Source of the DNA: DAHUYF01 sp035509275
GTDB lineage: Bacteria; Pseudomonadota; Alphaproteobacteria; ATCC43930; CGMCC-115725
Direction of reading: 5' to 3'
Assembly: GCA_035509275.1 (NCBI GenBank)
Contig: DATJLU010000072.1
Location: 3,927 to 67,926, forward strand
Length of the DNA: 64,000 nucleotides
Position numbers and translations under genes: made by a program. The notes beneath the pieces were generated by a model. That model saw nothing but the letters and a program-made list of their open reading frames with translations. It was not told the origin of the DNA and searched no databases. Every line of letters starts with the position of its first letter. Position 1 is the stretch's first letter. Below, piece by piece: positions 52,256-62,935 of the stretch.

Positions 52256-53617
52256 GTGTCTCGACGTTTGCCGAGACCCGGGAACCTTGGGGCATTATCC
52301 TTGGCAGTACATTCGGCACCGACTCAGACCGCTCCCGCCACGGCACGCAGTGTTGCCATCGACTTGATCGGCGCCGTGCTACGCCGAAAGCGGCCTCTCG
52401 ACGACGCGATCGACGATAATTCGGAGATCGGCGGGCTGCCGGCACGCGACCGCGCCTTCGCCCGGCTTCTCGTCGCCACCGTGCTGCGCCGCCTCGGCCA
52501 GATCGACGCGCTCATCGCGCATTGCCTCAATACGCCGTTGCCGCCGCGCGCCGCGATGGTGCACGACATGCTGCGGCTCGGCATCGCGCAGCTCCTCTTC
52601 CTGCGCACCCCGCCGCATGCCGCCGTCGCCACCACCGTCGACCTTGCCGATCTGCGCGGCTTCCTCTCGCATAAGGGGCTGGTGAACGCGGTGCTGCGCC
52701 GCTTGAGCCAGGAAGGACAAGGCCTGGTGGCGCAGCAGGATGCGGCGCGGCTCGATACGCCGGACTGGCTTTGGCACGCCTGGAGCCAGACCTATGGCGA
52801 GCCCGGCGCACGCGGCATCGCGCTGGCGCATCTCAAGGAAGCGCCGCTCGACATCACCGTGCGCAGCGATGTCGAGACCTGGCGCGCGCGGCTCGAAGCG
52901 ACGCTGCTGCCGACCGGAACCCTGCGGCGCACCGGCGGCGGCGCGATCATGAGCCTGCCCGGCTACAGCGAGGGCGCGTGGTGGGTGCAGGATGCCGCGG
53001 CGGCGATTCCGGCGACGCTCTTCGGCAATATCGCCGGGCAGCGCGTCATCGATCTCTGCGCCGCCCCCGGCGGCAAGACGGCGCAGCTCGCCGCCACCGG
53101 CGCGCGCGTCACCGCGATCGATCGCTCGCCGCGCCGGCTCGACCGCCTCAACGCCAATCTCGCGCGGCTCTCGCTGCCGGTCGAGAGCCTCGTCGCCGAT
53201 GCCGCGACCTGGCGCCCGCCGGAGCCGGCGCGCTATGTGCTGCTCGACGCGCCTTGCACCGCCACCGGCGCCATCCGCCGCCATCCCGATGTGCCGCATC
53301 TGAAATCGCCGGACGACGTCACCCGACTCGCCGCGGTGCAGGAGCGGCTGATCAATGCCGCCATCGACATGCTGGCGCCGGGCGGCATGCTGGTGTACTG
53401 CACCTGCTCGCTCGAGCCGCAGGAAGGCGTGCAGCAGGTGCAGCGTCTGCTGTCGCGCGGCGCGCCGGTGCGGCGCAAGCCGGTCGCCGCATCCGAGATC
53501 GGCGGCCTCGCCGAATGCCTGACGCCCGACGGTGATCTGCGCACGCTGCCGAGCCATCTTTCGGAGCTCGACGGCATCGACGGCTTCTACGCGGCGCGAC
53601 TGGTGCGGAACGGCTGA
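52256..53617 (+). CDS. rsmB: 16S rRNA (cytosine-967-C5) methyltransferase
   Basis: The 453-residue protein (from a GTG at 52256; a later start near 52301 is possible) has an N-terminal NusB-like RNA-binding domain (LARDRAFARLLVATVLRR-like segment, LRLGIAQLLFL) and the RsmB/Sun methyltransferase core: VIDLCAAPGGKTAQLA, the cysteine in LDAPCTATGAIRRHP, and the catalytic cysteine in YCTCSLEPQEG. It modifies the decoding-region loop of 16S rRNA. It leads the rsmB-rpe-heparinase-purH group. Confidence 0.93.
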   Translation: MSRRLPRPGNLGALSLAVHSAPTQTAPATARSVAIDLIGAVLRRKRPLDDAIDDNSEIGGLPARDRAFARLLVATVLRRLGQIDALIAHCLNTPLPPRAAMVHDMLRLGIAQLLFLRTPPHAAVATTVDLADLRGFLSHKGLVNAVLRRLSQEGQGLVAQQDAARLDTPDWLWHAWSQTYGEPGARGIALAHLKEAPLDITVRSDVETWRARLEATLLPTGTLRRTGGGAIMSLPGYSEGAWWVQDAAAAIPATLFGNIAGQRVIDLCAAPGGKTAQLAATGARVTAIDRSPRRLDRLNANLARLSLPVESLVADAATWRPPEPARYVLLDAPCTATGAIRRHPDVPHLKSPDDVTRLAAVQERLINAAIDMLAPGGMLVYCTCSLEPQEGVQQVQRLLSRGAPVRRKPVAASEIGGLAECLTPDGDLRTLPSHLSELDGIDGFYAARLVRNG

Positions 53618-53661
53618 TCCGCCGCGCTTGCGGCCCCCGCGGTTCCCTGTTACCAAGCCGC

Positions 53662-54336
53662 ATGCAGCAGGCGATTCGCATCGCGCCGTCGATCCTGTCG
53701 GCCGATTTCGCGCGGCTGGGCGAAGAGGTGCGCGCGATCACCGCGGCGGGCGCCGACTATATCCACATCGACGTCATGGACGGGCATTTCGTCCCGAACC
53801 TCACCATCGGGCCGGCGGTGGTGAAGGCGCTGCGCTCTTATTCGCCGCTGCCCTTCGACGTCCATCTCATGATTTCGCCGGTCGACCCCTACATCGCCGA
53901 GTTCGCTGCCGCCGGCGCCGACATCATTACCTGCCATCCCGAGGCCGGCCCGCATCTCCACCGCAGCGTGCAGCTGGTGAAGTCGCTCGGCAAGAAAGCC
54001 GGCGTCGCGCTCAATCCCGCGACACCGCTCGCCGCCGTCGAGGCGGTGCTGGACGATGTCGATCTCGTGCTGGTGATGAGCGTCAATCCCGGCTTCGGCG
54101 GCCAGAGCTTCATCGCCGCCGCGCTCGACAAGATCCGCGCGCTGCGCCGGCAGCTCGACCGGCTTTCCCGCGCGGTCGATCTCGAGGTCGATGGCGGCAT
54201 CAACGCCGCGACCGCCGCCGACGTCATTGCTGCGGGGGCCGATGTGCTCGTCGCCGGCACCGCCAGCTTCGCCGGCGGCGCCGCTGCCTATGCCGCCAAC
54301 ATCGCGCGGCTGCGCGGCCGCTCGGGCGGCGACTGA
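53662..54336 (+). CDS. rpe: Ribulose-phosphate 3-epimerase
   Basis: A 224-residue TIM barrel with all key parts: MQQAIRIAPSILSADFARLG, HIDVMDGHFVPNLTIGP with its metal ligands, FDVHLMI, SVNPGFGGQSFI and EVDGGINAATA. It interconverts ribulose-5-phosphate and xylulose-5-phosphate. The stop overlaps the next gene as TGATG. Confidence 0.97.
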   Translation: MQQAIRIAPSILSADFARLGEEVRAITAAGADYIHIDVMDGHFVPNLTIGPAVVKALRSYSPLPFDVHLMISPVDPYIAEFAAAGADIITCHPEAGPHLHRSVQLVKSLGKKAGVALNPATPLAAVEAVLDDVDLVLVMSVNPGFGGQSFIAAALDKIRALRRQLDRLSRAVDLEVDGGINAATAADVIAAGADVLVAGTASFAGGAAAYAANIARLRGRSGGD

Positions 54337-55934
54337 TGCGCTTGCCGCGGTCGGTGCTCTACGGCTCGGCCGTCTATCATGTGAGCCTCTTGGGCCGGGC
54401 GCCGGCCGGGCTGTCGCTGGTGCCCGGCGAGCCCTGGCGTGGCGATGCGGCGGCCGGCGCGCGCCTTGCCGCGGATAATTTCCGCTTCGCTGGCGAGAGC
54501 GCCTGCGGCGCCGCGCCGCCCTGGAACGCGGCGCTCGGCAACCGCTTTCTCGCGGTGCTGCACGGGTTTTCCTGGCTCGACGACATCGCGGCGCTGGGCG
54601 AGCGATCGGCCTGGGACAAGGTGCGGCGCTGGCTCGGCGACTGGCTCGCGCAGTGCGATGGCTGGGAGACGCTGGCCTGGCGCGCCGATGTCGTCGGCCG
54701 CCGCCTCCTCGCCTGGACGACGCATTGGCAAGAGCTGGCCGGGCGCGGCGAGGACGCGCCGCTCGCCGCCGCTCTCCTCGCCAGCATGGCGCGCCAGACG
54801 CGCCATTTGGGACGCGTCGCCGGGCGCGAAACGCCGGGCACGAAGCGGCTTGCCGCGATCGCCGGATTGATCGCCGCTGCCGCCGCGCTCGGTCATTCCG
54901 GCAAGCTCGAACGCGGCTTGCGGCTTATCGCGCGCGAGGCCGAGGCGCAGATCCTGCCCGATGGCGGCCATGTCGAGCGCAGCCCGCGCGCGCAGCTCGA
55001 CGCGCTCCGCTCGCTGATCGCGGCGCGCACGGCCCTCATCGCCGCCGATGGGGAGCCGCCGGCGGCGCTGCAATCGGCGATCGATCGCGCCGCGCCGATG
55101 CTGCGCTTCTTCCGCCACGGTGACGGCGCGCTCGCCCTGTTCAACGGCGCCGATGAGGAAGCCGTCGAGGCGGTCGAGGAGGTGCTGACGCGCGCCGAAG
55201 CCAAGGGCCGCGCGCCGCTCTCGGCGCCGCATGCGGGCTTCCAGCGGCTGCAGGCCGGGCGCAGCCTGGTGCTTGCCGATACCGGCGCGCCGCCGCCCGC
55301 CGGCCTCGACGACGAGGCGCATGCCGGCACCTTGTCCTTCGAGCTGAGCCATGGGCGCGAGCGGCTCATCGTCAATTGCGGCGGCTATCGCGGCTCGAGC
55401 GCCGAATGGCGCGCCGTCGCGCGCGCCACCGCAGCGCATTCGACCTTGATCGTCGCCGACACCAACTCCGCCGAGATCCGCGGCGGCGACGGCTTCGGCC
55501 GGCGGCCGCGGCGCGTCCTGTGCGAGCGCGCGCAGCAGGAAGGCGCGCATTGGCTGAAGGCGAGCCATGACGGCTATGAGCCGGTCTTCGGCCTCGTCCA
55601 TCAGCGCCAGCTCTTCCTGGCCGCCGACGGCGAGGATCTGCGCGGCGAGGACCAACTCGCCGGCCCCGCCGGGCGGGGCCTGGCCATCCGCTTCCATCTG
55701 CACCCCACCGTACAGGCCTCGCTGGCGCAGGACGGCAGCACGGTTCTGCTGCGCTTGCCCAGCGGGATCGGCTGGCGGCTGCGCGCCCAAGGCGCGGTGA
55801 TGAGCCTCGCCGAGAGCATCTATCTCGGTGCGGGCGAGCGGCGGAAATCGCAGCAAGTGGTGCTCGACGGCCATGTCGGCTCCGCCGGCGCCAGCATCAA
55901 ATGGGCGCTGCGCCGCGAGGGGAAGAAGGAGTAG
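54336..55934 (+). CDS. Heparinase II/III family protein
   Basis: The ATG at 54336 (MRLPRSVLYGSAVYHVSLL) overlaps the rpe stop. The 532-residue protein has an alpha-barrel half (LGDWLAQCDGWETLAWRADVVGRR) and a C-terminal beta-sandwich with the Hepar_II_III signature (GTLSFELSHGRERLIVNCGGYRGSSAEW and ARATAAHSTLIVADTNS). Relatives cleave acidic sugar polymers, but this conserved alphaproteobacterial version lacks a signal peptide and may act on a cell-envelope or cytosolic glycan. Its steady place between rpe and purH suggests shared expression and not a shared pathway. Confidence 0.9.
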   Translation: MRLPRSVLYGSAVYHVSLLGRAPAGLSLVPGEPWRGDAAAGARLAADNFRFAGESACGAAPPWNAALGNRFLAVLHGFSWLDDIAALGERSAWDKVRRWLGDWLAQCDGWETLAWRADVVGRRLLAWTTHWQELAGRGEDAPLAAALLASMARQTRHLGRVAGRETPGTKRLAAIAGLIAAAAALGHSGKLERGLRLIAREAEAQILPDGGHVERSPRAQLDALRSLIAARTALIAADGEPPAALQSAIDRAAPMLRFFRHGDGALALFNGADEEAVEAVEEVLTRAEAKGRAPLSAPHAGFQRLQAGRSLVLADTGAPPPAGLDDEAHAGTLSFELSHGRERLIVNCGGYRGSSAEWRAVARATAAHSTLIVADTNSAEIRGGDGFGRRPRRVLCERAQQEGAHWLKASHDGYEPVFGLVHQRQLFLAADGEDLRGEDQLAGPAGRGLAIRFHLHPTVQASLAQDGSTVLLRLPSGIGWRLRAQGAVMSLAESIYLGAGERRKSQQVVLDGHVGSAGASIKWALRREGKKE

Positions 55935-56024
55935 GAGCTGTCACCTTTCAGCCGTCAGCTGTACAGCTGTCAGCTGTCAGCCGTCGGTTGTGGTTGTCAG
56001 TTGTCAGTCGTCAGTTAACAACTA
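55935..56024. repeat. Heptad-periodic AGYYGTC tandem array upstream of purH
   Basis: After the heparinase stop, about twelve units of seven bases follow with consensus AGYYGTC (AGCTGTC, AGCCGTC, AGTTGTC, AGTCGTC). Unlike the two other arrays in this window, an inverted arm is not evident. The array is the left part of a 232-base gap. Confidence 0.7.
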
Positions 56025-56025
56025 C

Positions 56026-56052
56026 CCCTTCCCCCCTCAAGGGGGGAGGGGC
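56026..56052. repeat. C/G hairpin before purH
   Basis: The sequence CCCCTTCCCCCC, loop TCAA, then GGGGGGAGGGG makes a strong hairpin directly after the heptad array and about 115 bases upstream of the purH start. It is related to the CCCTCACCC family. Confidence 0.65.
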
Positions 56053-56166
56053 GACGAGATGGTCAGGCTCTGCGCTACTTCTTGCTTCTTGCCGCGGCGC
56101 GGCGCCGGCTTGATCGAGGGCGGCGCGGGTCCTATCGTCGGGCCCCGTTTCCCGCCGGGGCTGCTG

Positions 56167-57753
56167 ATGTCCGATGCTCAACTTCGCCCGATCAAGCGGG
56201 CGCTTCTCTCGGTTTCCGACAAGACCGGCCTTATCGCCTTCGCGCGCGCGCTGTCGCTGCGCGGGGTCGAGCTCATTTCTACCGGCGGCACCGCCAAGGC
56301 GCTCGCCGAAGCCGGGATCGCCGTCCGCGACGTCGCGGCGGTTACCGGCTTTCCCGAGATGCTCGACGGCCGCGTCAAGACGCTGCATCCCGCGATCCAT
56401 GGTGGATTGCTCGCGCGGCGCGGCCATGCCGACCACCGCGCGGCGCTGGAGCGCCACGGCATCGCGGCGATCGACCTGCTGGTCGTGAACCTCTACCCCT
56501 TTGCCGCGACCGTGGCGCGCGGCGCGGATTTCGACGACTGCATCGAGAACATCGACATCGGCGGGCCGGCGCTGATCCGCGGCGCGGCGAAGAACCATGA
56601 GGACGTCGTCGTCATCACCGATCCCGCGGATTACGCCGTCGTGATCGAGGAGATCGAGCGCCATGATGGCGCCACCGGCCTGGCGCTTCGCCGCCGCCTT
56701 GCCGGCCTCGCCTATGCCCGCACCGCCGCCTATGACACGGCGATTGCGCAATGGTTCGCCGCCGGGCGCGGCGACACCTTTCCGCCGGTGCTGGCGCTGC
56801 AGGGCACGCTCAAGCAGCAGCTGCGCTATGGCGAGAACCCGCATCAGCAGGCGGCATTCTATGTGACCGGCGAGCGCCGTCCCGGCGTCGCTTCGGCCGA
56901 GCAGCGGCAAGGCAAGGAGCTGTCCTTCAACAATCTCAACGACACCGACGCCGCTTTCGAGCTCGTCGCCGAATTCGCGGCGCCGGCAGTTGCCATCATC
57001 AAGCACGCCAATCCCTGCGGCGTGGCCGAGGCGGAGACGCTCGGCGAGGCCTATCAGCGCGCGCTCGCCTGCGATCCCGTCAGCGCTTACGGCGGCATCA
57101 TCGCCGTCAACCGCGCGCTCGACGGCGCCACCGCCGAAGCGATGGCGAAGCTCTTCGCCGAGGTGGTGATCGCGCCGGAGATCACGCCCGAGGCGGCGGC
57201 GGCGCTGAAGCGCCGGACGCAGCTCCGCCTGCTGATCACCGGCGGCCTGCCCGACCCGGCGGCGCCGGGCATGACCTTGCGCTCGCTCGCCGGCGGCTAT
57301 CTCTTGCAGACCCGCGACAATGGACGTGTCGCCGCGGCGGAGCTGCGCACCGTGACCAAGCGCGCGCCGACGAGCGCCGAGCTCGCCGACCTTCTCTTCG
57401 CCTTCCGCGTCGCCAAGCATGTGAAGTCGAATGCCATCGTCTACGCCAAGGGTGGCGCCACGGTCGGCATCGGCGCCGGGCAGATGAGCCGCGTCGACAG
57501 CGCGCGGATCGCCGCCTGGAAAGCGGAGGAGGCGGGCAAGGCGGCCGGCCTTGGCGAGAGTCCGGCCAAGGGCTCGGTGGTTGCCTCCGACGCGTTCTTT
57601 CCCTTCGCCGACGGTCTCGAAGCGGCCATCGCCGCCGGCGCCACCGCCGTCATCCAGCCCGGCGGCTCGGTGCGCGACAACGACGTCATCGCCGCCGCCG
57701 ACAAGGCCGGCATCGCCATGGTGTTCACGGGGATGCGGCATTTCCGGCATTGA
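56167..57753 (+). CDS. purH: Bifunctional AICAR formyltransferase / IMP cyclohydrolase
   Basis: The 528-residue enzyme starts MSDAQLRPIKRALLSVSDKT and covers both domains: the cyclohydrolase (ELISTGGTAKALAE, RVKTLHPAIHGGLL, ENIDIGGPALIRGAAKNH) and the transformylase (QLRYGENPHQQAAFY, FNNLNDTDAAFEL, IKHANPCGVA, VIQPGGSVRDNDVIAAAD). It makes the last two steps to IMP. The frame opens earlier but that part crosses the repeat region. Heptad hairpins lie on both sides. Confidence 0.97.
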   Translation: MSDAQLRPIKRALLSVSDKTGLIAFARALSLRGVELISTGGTAKALAEAGIAVRDVAAVTGFPEMLDGRVKTLHPAIHGGLLARRGHADHRAALERHGIAAIDLLVVNLYPFAATVARGADFDDCIENIDIGGPALIRGAAKNHEDVVVITDPADYAVVIEEIERHDGATGLALRRRLAGLAYARTAAYDTAIAQWFAAGRGDTFPPVLALQGTLKQQLRYGENPHQQAAFYVTGERRPGVASAEQRQGKELSFNNLNDTDAAFELVAEFAAPAVAIIKHANPCGVAEAETLGEAYQRALACDPVSAYGGIIAVNRALDGATAEAMAKLFAEVVIAPEITPEAAAALKRRTQLRLLITGGLPDPAAPGMTLRSLAGGYLLQTRDNGRVAAAELRTVTKRAPTSAELADLLFAFRVAKHVKSNAIVYAKGGATVGIGAGQMSRVDSARIAAWKAEEAGKAAGLGESPAKGSVVASDAFFPFADGLEAAIAAGATAVIQPGGSVRDNDVIAAADKAGIAMVFTGMRHFRH

Positions 57754-57755
57754 AA

Positions 57756-57858
57756 GAGTCGTCAGTTTTAGCCAGTCGTCAGTTTTCAGTTCTCAGTTTT
57801 CAGTTTGGCGGGGACCGCGACCGATAAACTGACGACTGATAACTGAAAACTGACAACT
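57756..57858. repeat. Heptad-periodic hairpin array after purH
   Basis: The left arm holds AGTTTTC-type heptads (AGTCGTC, AGTTTTC, AGTTCTC, AGTTTTC) and the right arm their complements (GACTGAT, AACTGAA, AACTGAC), with a loop of about 19 bases around GGCGGGGACCGC. It could fold into one long hairpin and may act as a terminator for both purH and the SDR gene, whose 3' ends meet here. Confidence 0.75.
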
Positions 57859-57861
57859 CCT

Positions 57862-58623
57862 TTAAATACACCTTCCCCCATCCACCTCGAGCGCGACGCC
57901 GGTGATGAAGGCGCCTTCGTCGGAGGCGAGGTAGAGCGCGGCATTGGCGACGTCGCGCGGCGTGGCGAAGCGGCCCAAGGGGATCGAGGCGAGGAACTTG
58001 GCGCGCAGCTCCGGCGTGTCGCCGCCCATGAAGCTCGGCAGCAGCGGCGTATCGCCGGCGACCGGGCACAGCGCGTTGACGCGGATCTGCTCCGGCGCCA
58101 GCTCCTGCGCCATCGCCTTCGACAGCGTGATCACGGCGCCCTTGGAGCCGCAATACCAGACCAGGCCGCCGCGCGGCCGAAGGCCCGCCGTCGACGCGAT
58201 GTTGACGATCGCACCGCCGCCCTGGCGGCGCAGCACCGGCACGACGTGGCGCGCGGCGAGATAGATCGACTTGACGTTGACGGCGAAGACGCGGTCGAAG
58301 GTCGCCTCGTCGACGCCGAGCATCGGTCCGTTCTTGTGCGTGGTGCCGGCATTGTTGACCAGGATGTCGATGCGGCCGAAGCGCTCGAGCGTGCGCTTGA
58401 CGAGCCCGGCCATGGCGGCGTCGCTGGCGACATCGGCGCGCACATAGAGCGCGCTGCCCTGGCCGGCACTGCGCTCGATCTCGCCGGCGACGCGCTCGCC
58501 GCCGCGATCATCGATATCGTTAACGACGAGCTTTGCGCCCTCTTCGGCGAAGCGCCGGGCGATGCCCTCGCCGAAGCCTGAGCCCGCACCGGTGACGATC
58601 GCCACCTTGCCGTCTAGCCGCAT
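57862..58623 (-). CDS. SDR family oxidoreductase (FabG-like)
   Basis: The 253-residue protein starts MRLDGKVAIVTGAGSGFGEG and has NNAG, the serine in NIASTAGL, the YCGSK catalytic pair, VNALCPVAGDTPL and the closing EVDGG. It is a classical NAD(P)-dependent dehydrogenase or reductase. Several neighbours of this class suggest catabolic use and not fatty-acid synthesis. GGGGAGGAAAAC precedes the ATG. Confidence 0.9.
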   Translation of the reverse strand: MRLDGKVAIVTGAGSGFGEGIARRFAEEGAKLVVNDIDDRGGERVAGEIERSAGQGSALYVRADVASDAAMAGLVKRTLERFGRIDILVNNAGTTHKNGPMLGVDEATFDRVFAVNVKSIYLAARHVVPVLRRQGGGAIVNIASTAGLRPRGGLVWYCGSKGAVITLSKAMAQELAPEQIRVNALCPVAGDTPLLPSFMGGDTPELRAKFLASIPLGRFATPRDVANAALYLASDEGAFITGVALEVDGGRCI

Positions 58624-58673
58624 GTTTTCCTCCCCGGGTGTTTGCCAGGGATGAGGTATCAGGAATCAGCGGA

Positions 58674-58853
58674 TCAGGCGAGGATGTCGACGAGGCGGCC
58701 CCGGCCATTTCCGGGCGGAGGTGCCGGCGCGGCGCGGTCGGAGGAGGGTATGTCCTCGCCCTCGCCGGGACGCGCGGGCTGGTTGGGCTGGCGCTGTTGC
58801 AGGAGCGCCAAGTTGACCGGCGACAGAGCGAGCGGCGGAGTGGGTGGGGGCAT
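58674..58853 (-). CDS. Small Pro/Ala-rich hypothetical protein
   Basis: A 59-residue frame reads MPPPTPPLALSPVNLALLQQ and ends GNGRGRLVDILA, a kind of small protein often seen in Rhodospirillales but without known function. It stops 50 bases upstream of the SDR gene and could share its transcript. No ribosome binding site is visible, so it may be chance. The rest of the 58854-58999 stretch shows no gene. Confidence 0.4.
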   Translation of the reverse strand: MPPPTPPLALSPVNLALLQQRQPNQPARPGEGEDIPSSDRAAPAPPPGNGRGRLVDILA

Positions 58854-58999
58854 GTTTGCGCGCAGGTTGGCAGAGCCGGGTGAAAGCCCGGTTAACGCTG
58901 GTAAATGCCGCCTCCTCCCTTCGGATACACACTGTTACAAAACTTCACGTTTCCTTACTTCATTCGGACGACTCAACCGGCGATCCTGTCGCCGTGGAA

Positions 59000-59869
59000 A
59001 TGGATAAACCCCGAAGCGACGAAACAGCACGCAGAACCGGTATCGCGCTACCCGAGGTCGATCCGGCAGGGAGCGCCGGGAGCATGGAGGAGCAGGTGGG
59101 GCATCTGGACAAGAACGGGAACTCGATCTTCCCGGGGTCATCGAACGGCAATGGCAGCGCCGCCACGGCGGCCGCCTGCACGCTCGCCATTATCGATCAC
59201 AGCCGGCTCCGGCGCGAATGCCTCCGGCTGGCGCTGCTGCAGCACAACCCGCAATGGCGGATCGCCGACGGGCCGACAGCCGTGGAGCTGCTGCGCGGCC
59301 TGGCAGCCGATGACAGCATCGATCTGGTGATCCTCGGCGCGGCGACCGCCGAGCATGTCGACCTCGCTCAGCTCGAGCTCGTGCGCGACGCCCTGCCGAA
59401 CGCGCCCGCGGTGATCATCGCCGAGAACGCCAACCCGCATCGCGCGCGGCAGATCCTCAACGCCGGCGCGCGCGGCTTCCTGCCGACGAGCCTCAGCCTC
59501 AAGGTGCTGATGGGTGCGCTCGAGCTGGTGCTTGCGGGCGGCGTCTACGTGCCCTCGTCGCTGCTCGAGAGCGCGGCGCAGTCGCATGGCGTCTGGGAAG
59601 GTGAGGACCACCAGGCCGAGCCCTGGTCCGAGCTGACCCGGCGGCAGCGCGACGTGCTGGCGCTGATCTCGCAGGGCAAGTCGAACAAGCTGATCGCCGA
59701 TGCCCTGACGATGTCGGAGAGCACGGTAAAGGCGCATGTGAAGCAGATCATCAAGCGGCTGCACGTCTCGAACCGCACCCAGGCGGCGTTGCTGGCGACC
59801 GGCCACGGTCCCTTCGCACCCCCCGCCTTCAACGGCGCGCATGCCGGAAACGGAGCGCTGGCGCGCTAA
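59000..59869 (+). CDS. LuxR/NarL-type regulator with degenerate receiver domain
   Basis: From the ATG at 59000 the protein has 289 residues: a disordered lead rich in Gly and Asn, a receiver-like domain at about 60-180 (LAIIDHSRLRRECLRLALLQ) and a LuxR helix-turn-helix at 211-270 (ELTRRQRDVLALISQGKSNK, STVKAHVKQIIKRL). The phospho-acceptor aspartate is Gly113 (LVILGAATAE) and the conserved lysine is absent (FLPTSLS). It should bind DNA but not be controlled by usual phosphorylation. Starts at 58844 or 59084 are possible. No kinase is adjacent. Confidence 0.85.
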   Translation: MDKPRSDETARRTGIALPEVDPAGSAGSMEEQVGHLDKNGNSIFPGSSNGNGSAATAAACTLAIIDHSRLRRECLRLALLQHNPQWRIADGPTAVELLRGLAADDSIDLVILGAATAEHVDLAQLELVRDALPNAPAVIIAENANPHRARQILNAGARGFLPTSLSLKVLMGALELVLAGGVYVPSSLLESAAQSHGVWEGEDHQAEPWSELTRRQRDVLALISQGKSNKLIADALTMSESTVKAHVKQIIKRLHVSNRTQAALLATGHGPFAPPAFNGAHAGNGALAR

Positions 59870-59969
59870 GGCCTCACGGCGAAGCATTCGACGCCGCACA
59901 CCCCCCGCGCGGCGTAGATAGGGACCCGGCGCAGCCCCCCAGCGGCCGGGTCCCGGCGTTTGTGGGGAC

Positions 59970-60093
59970 GGAAGTTCTCAGTCATCAGTTGTTAGTTGTC
60001 GGTTGTCAGTCTCGCCGGGGATATTGCCGGCCATTAACCGTTTTGTTGCACTGATAATAACTGACTACTGACAACTGATAACTGATAACTTCC
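59970..60093. repeat. Heptad-periodic hairpin array upstream of acs
   Basis: The left arm starts GGAAGTTCTCAGTCATCAGT and the right arm, read in complement, starts GGAAGTTATCAGTTATCAGT; both run about 40 bases with heptad steps (AGTTGTC, AGTTATC). The loop of about 40 bases includes CGCCGGGGATATTGCCGG. It lies in a 416-base gap (59870-60285) with no gene between the LuxR-type regulator and acs. Confidence 0.75.
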
Positions 60094-60285
60094 TTCCAAG
60101 TTGCGCATATGGTCCACAGCCCTCATACCTTCGCATGAACAAGAACAGAGAAGGTACGGCCAAGAAGCCGGTTTTGGCGCGGGGCGGTGATGCGGGCGCC
60201 TTGTTTCCGCCGGGCTCGCGGACCTAGATTTGGTCGAGGACAATGCGGCCGAAGCGCCGCCGTCGCAAGTGGGAGCGAAGCCGCC

Positions 60286-62223
<1,938 letters not shown>

Positions 62224-62282
62224 GGCGAGACCAAGCGCCGGGCGTTCCGCAAACGGCGCGATAAGCGCCAGGGAGAGACAGC

Positions 62283-62861
62283 ATGTTGAGGATCGCCAGG
62301 ACGGCGCTAATCGCGGCAGCGATGCTGGGCCTTGCCGCCTGCACCAGCAGCCGCATGGCAGCCATATCGGAGCCGCCGGCAATCACCGCACCGCAGCCAG
62401 ACAAGTCGACCGTGGTGTTCTATCGGTCCTCGGGCCTGGGCGCCGCGGTGCAGTCCTCTGTCTTCGACATTACCTCCGATCCCCCGGCTTTCGTCGGCAT
62501 CATCTCGGCCGGCATGAAGGTCGCCTATATGGCTTCGCCCGGCGAACGACGCTTCATGGTGATCGGCGAAGCCGCCGATTTCATGGATGCGCAGCTGCTC
62601 CCGGGAAAGACCTACTATGCGCTGGTGGCGCCGCGCATGGGATTCTGGAAAGCGCGTTTCTCGCTTCGCCCCAGAGCCGCCGATAACAAGGAGGCGCAGG
62701 AGCAGCTCGCGACCTGCAAGTGGTACGACAATACGCCGGCCTCGCAACAATGGGCGCAGAAGCATTTGCAAGAGATCATTGCGCTGCAGAAGGAGTACCT
62801 GCCGGAGTGGCTGGCGAAGGGCGAGGACAGACCGGTGCTGCATGCGGATGAGGGTCGATGA
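62283..62861 (+). CDS. Putative lipoprotein, DUF2846-like
   Basis: The 192-residue protein has a signal ending in LGLAAC, a lipobox, and then a beta-rich domain (STVVFYRSSGLGAAVQSSVF, VAYMASPGERRFMVIGEAAD, LLPGKTYYALVAPRMGFW) in the pattern of DUF2846 proteins. A helical tail with a charged end (LQEIIALQKEYLPEWLAKGE) follows. AGGGAGAGACAGC precedes the ATG. It is likely an envelope protein with unknown role. Confidence 0.8.
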   Translation: MLRIARTALIAAAMLGLAACTSSRMAAISEPPAITAPQPDKSTVVFYRSSGLGAAVQSSVFDITSDPPAFVGIISAGMKVAYMASPGERRFMVIGEAADFMDAQLLPGKTYYALVAPRMGFWKARFSLRPRAADNKEAQEQLATCKWYDNTPASQQWAQKHLQEIIALQKEYLPEWLAKGEDRPVLHADEGR

Positions 62862-62935
62862 GCCAAGCCTCTCGGCCTCGATTGCGATTGGCGAGATAAG
62901 CGACGAGCGCCCTGGGGCTACGCGCCCGGCGCGAT

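Noticed and set aside
55935..56024. CRISPR array
   Set aside because: Units are seven bases long, variable and without spacers; no cas genes.
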